Positions 14,472 to 14,501 of a stretch of 14,501 bases of DNA are shown here, piece after piece; position 1 is the first letter of the stretch; each line of letters begins with the position of its first letter. Both the position numbers and the translations under genes were made by a program. Source of the DNA: CAZXYF01 sp964644705. GTDB taxonomy: Bacteria > Planctomycetota > Brocadiia > SM23-32. Under the pieces are notes generated by a model that worked only from the letters and a program-made list of their open reading frames with translations, searched no databases and was not told the origin of the DNA. Location of the stretch: contig CAZXYF010000069.1 in the NCBI GenBank assembly GCA_964644705.1, positions 1-14,501 of the forward strand, given 5' to 3'.

Positions 14472-14501
14472 ATTGTTAGGTTTTTTGCTCTTCTGACTCC
14501 C

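Noticed and set aside
14453..14490. Possible integron attC site from the GTTAGGT motif
   Set aside because: The matching RYYYAAC partner and an imperfect palindrome of attC type are missing, and no cassette-like gene follows in view.

Overview
The window is a bacterial chromosome segment with bacterial operon spacing, Shine-Dalgarno sites and sigma-70-like promoters. By eye the long genes are moderately GC-rich and the intergenic regions richer in AT. The lineage cannot be named from the sequence alone. The family mix (Mfd, a SEC-C/HEAT/TPR protein, AAA-ATPase-like/PD-(D/E)XK protein, several PIN toxins, short palindromic repeats) would suit an anaerobic or environmental Gram-negative-type bacterium, perhaps from the PVC or neighbouring candidate phyla. 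That is a weak inference.

Layout. (1) 1-245 is a leader with no convincing full gene, followed by mfd (246-3503), the transcription-repair coupling factor and the one clear housekeeping gene. (2) 3504-3750 holds two hairpin repeats facing each other. (3) 3751-8201 is an accessory block: an AbrB-type antitoxin/PIN toxin pair, a convergent 905-residue HEAT/zinc-ribbon/TPR/SEC-C protein of unknown function, and a Phd/YefM antitoxin/PIN toxin pair. Both toxin-antitoxin operons have a recognisable promoter overlapped or adjoined by symmetric operator candidates. (4) 8361-10064 (minus) is a cytoplasmic GH2 beta-glucuronidase-type enzyme. (5) 10331-11890 is an AAA-ATPase-like protein with a C-terminal PD-(D/E)XK nuclease fold. 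(6) 12049-13949 is an arsR-permease pair. The same inverted repeat, TATTTGGC-N6-GCCAAATA, sits over the arsR promoter and again just before the permease, which predicts a small metalloid-responsive regulon. (7) 13953-14206 is a 254-bp MITE-like element with 15-bp terminal inverted repeats and an exact 9-bp target duplication, inserted at the permease stop codon. It is followed by seven heptamer repeats and two hairpins of the same family as the one after mfd.

No complete new multi-gene system could be proved. The best candidates for undescribed biology are the SEC-C/HEAT/TPR protein between two toxin-antitoxin modules, the CTTGC-loop hairpin family with compensatory stem changes, the non-autonomous element, and the ArsR double-operator arrangement with an apparently leaderless arsR.
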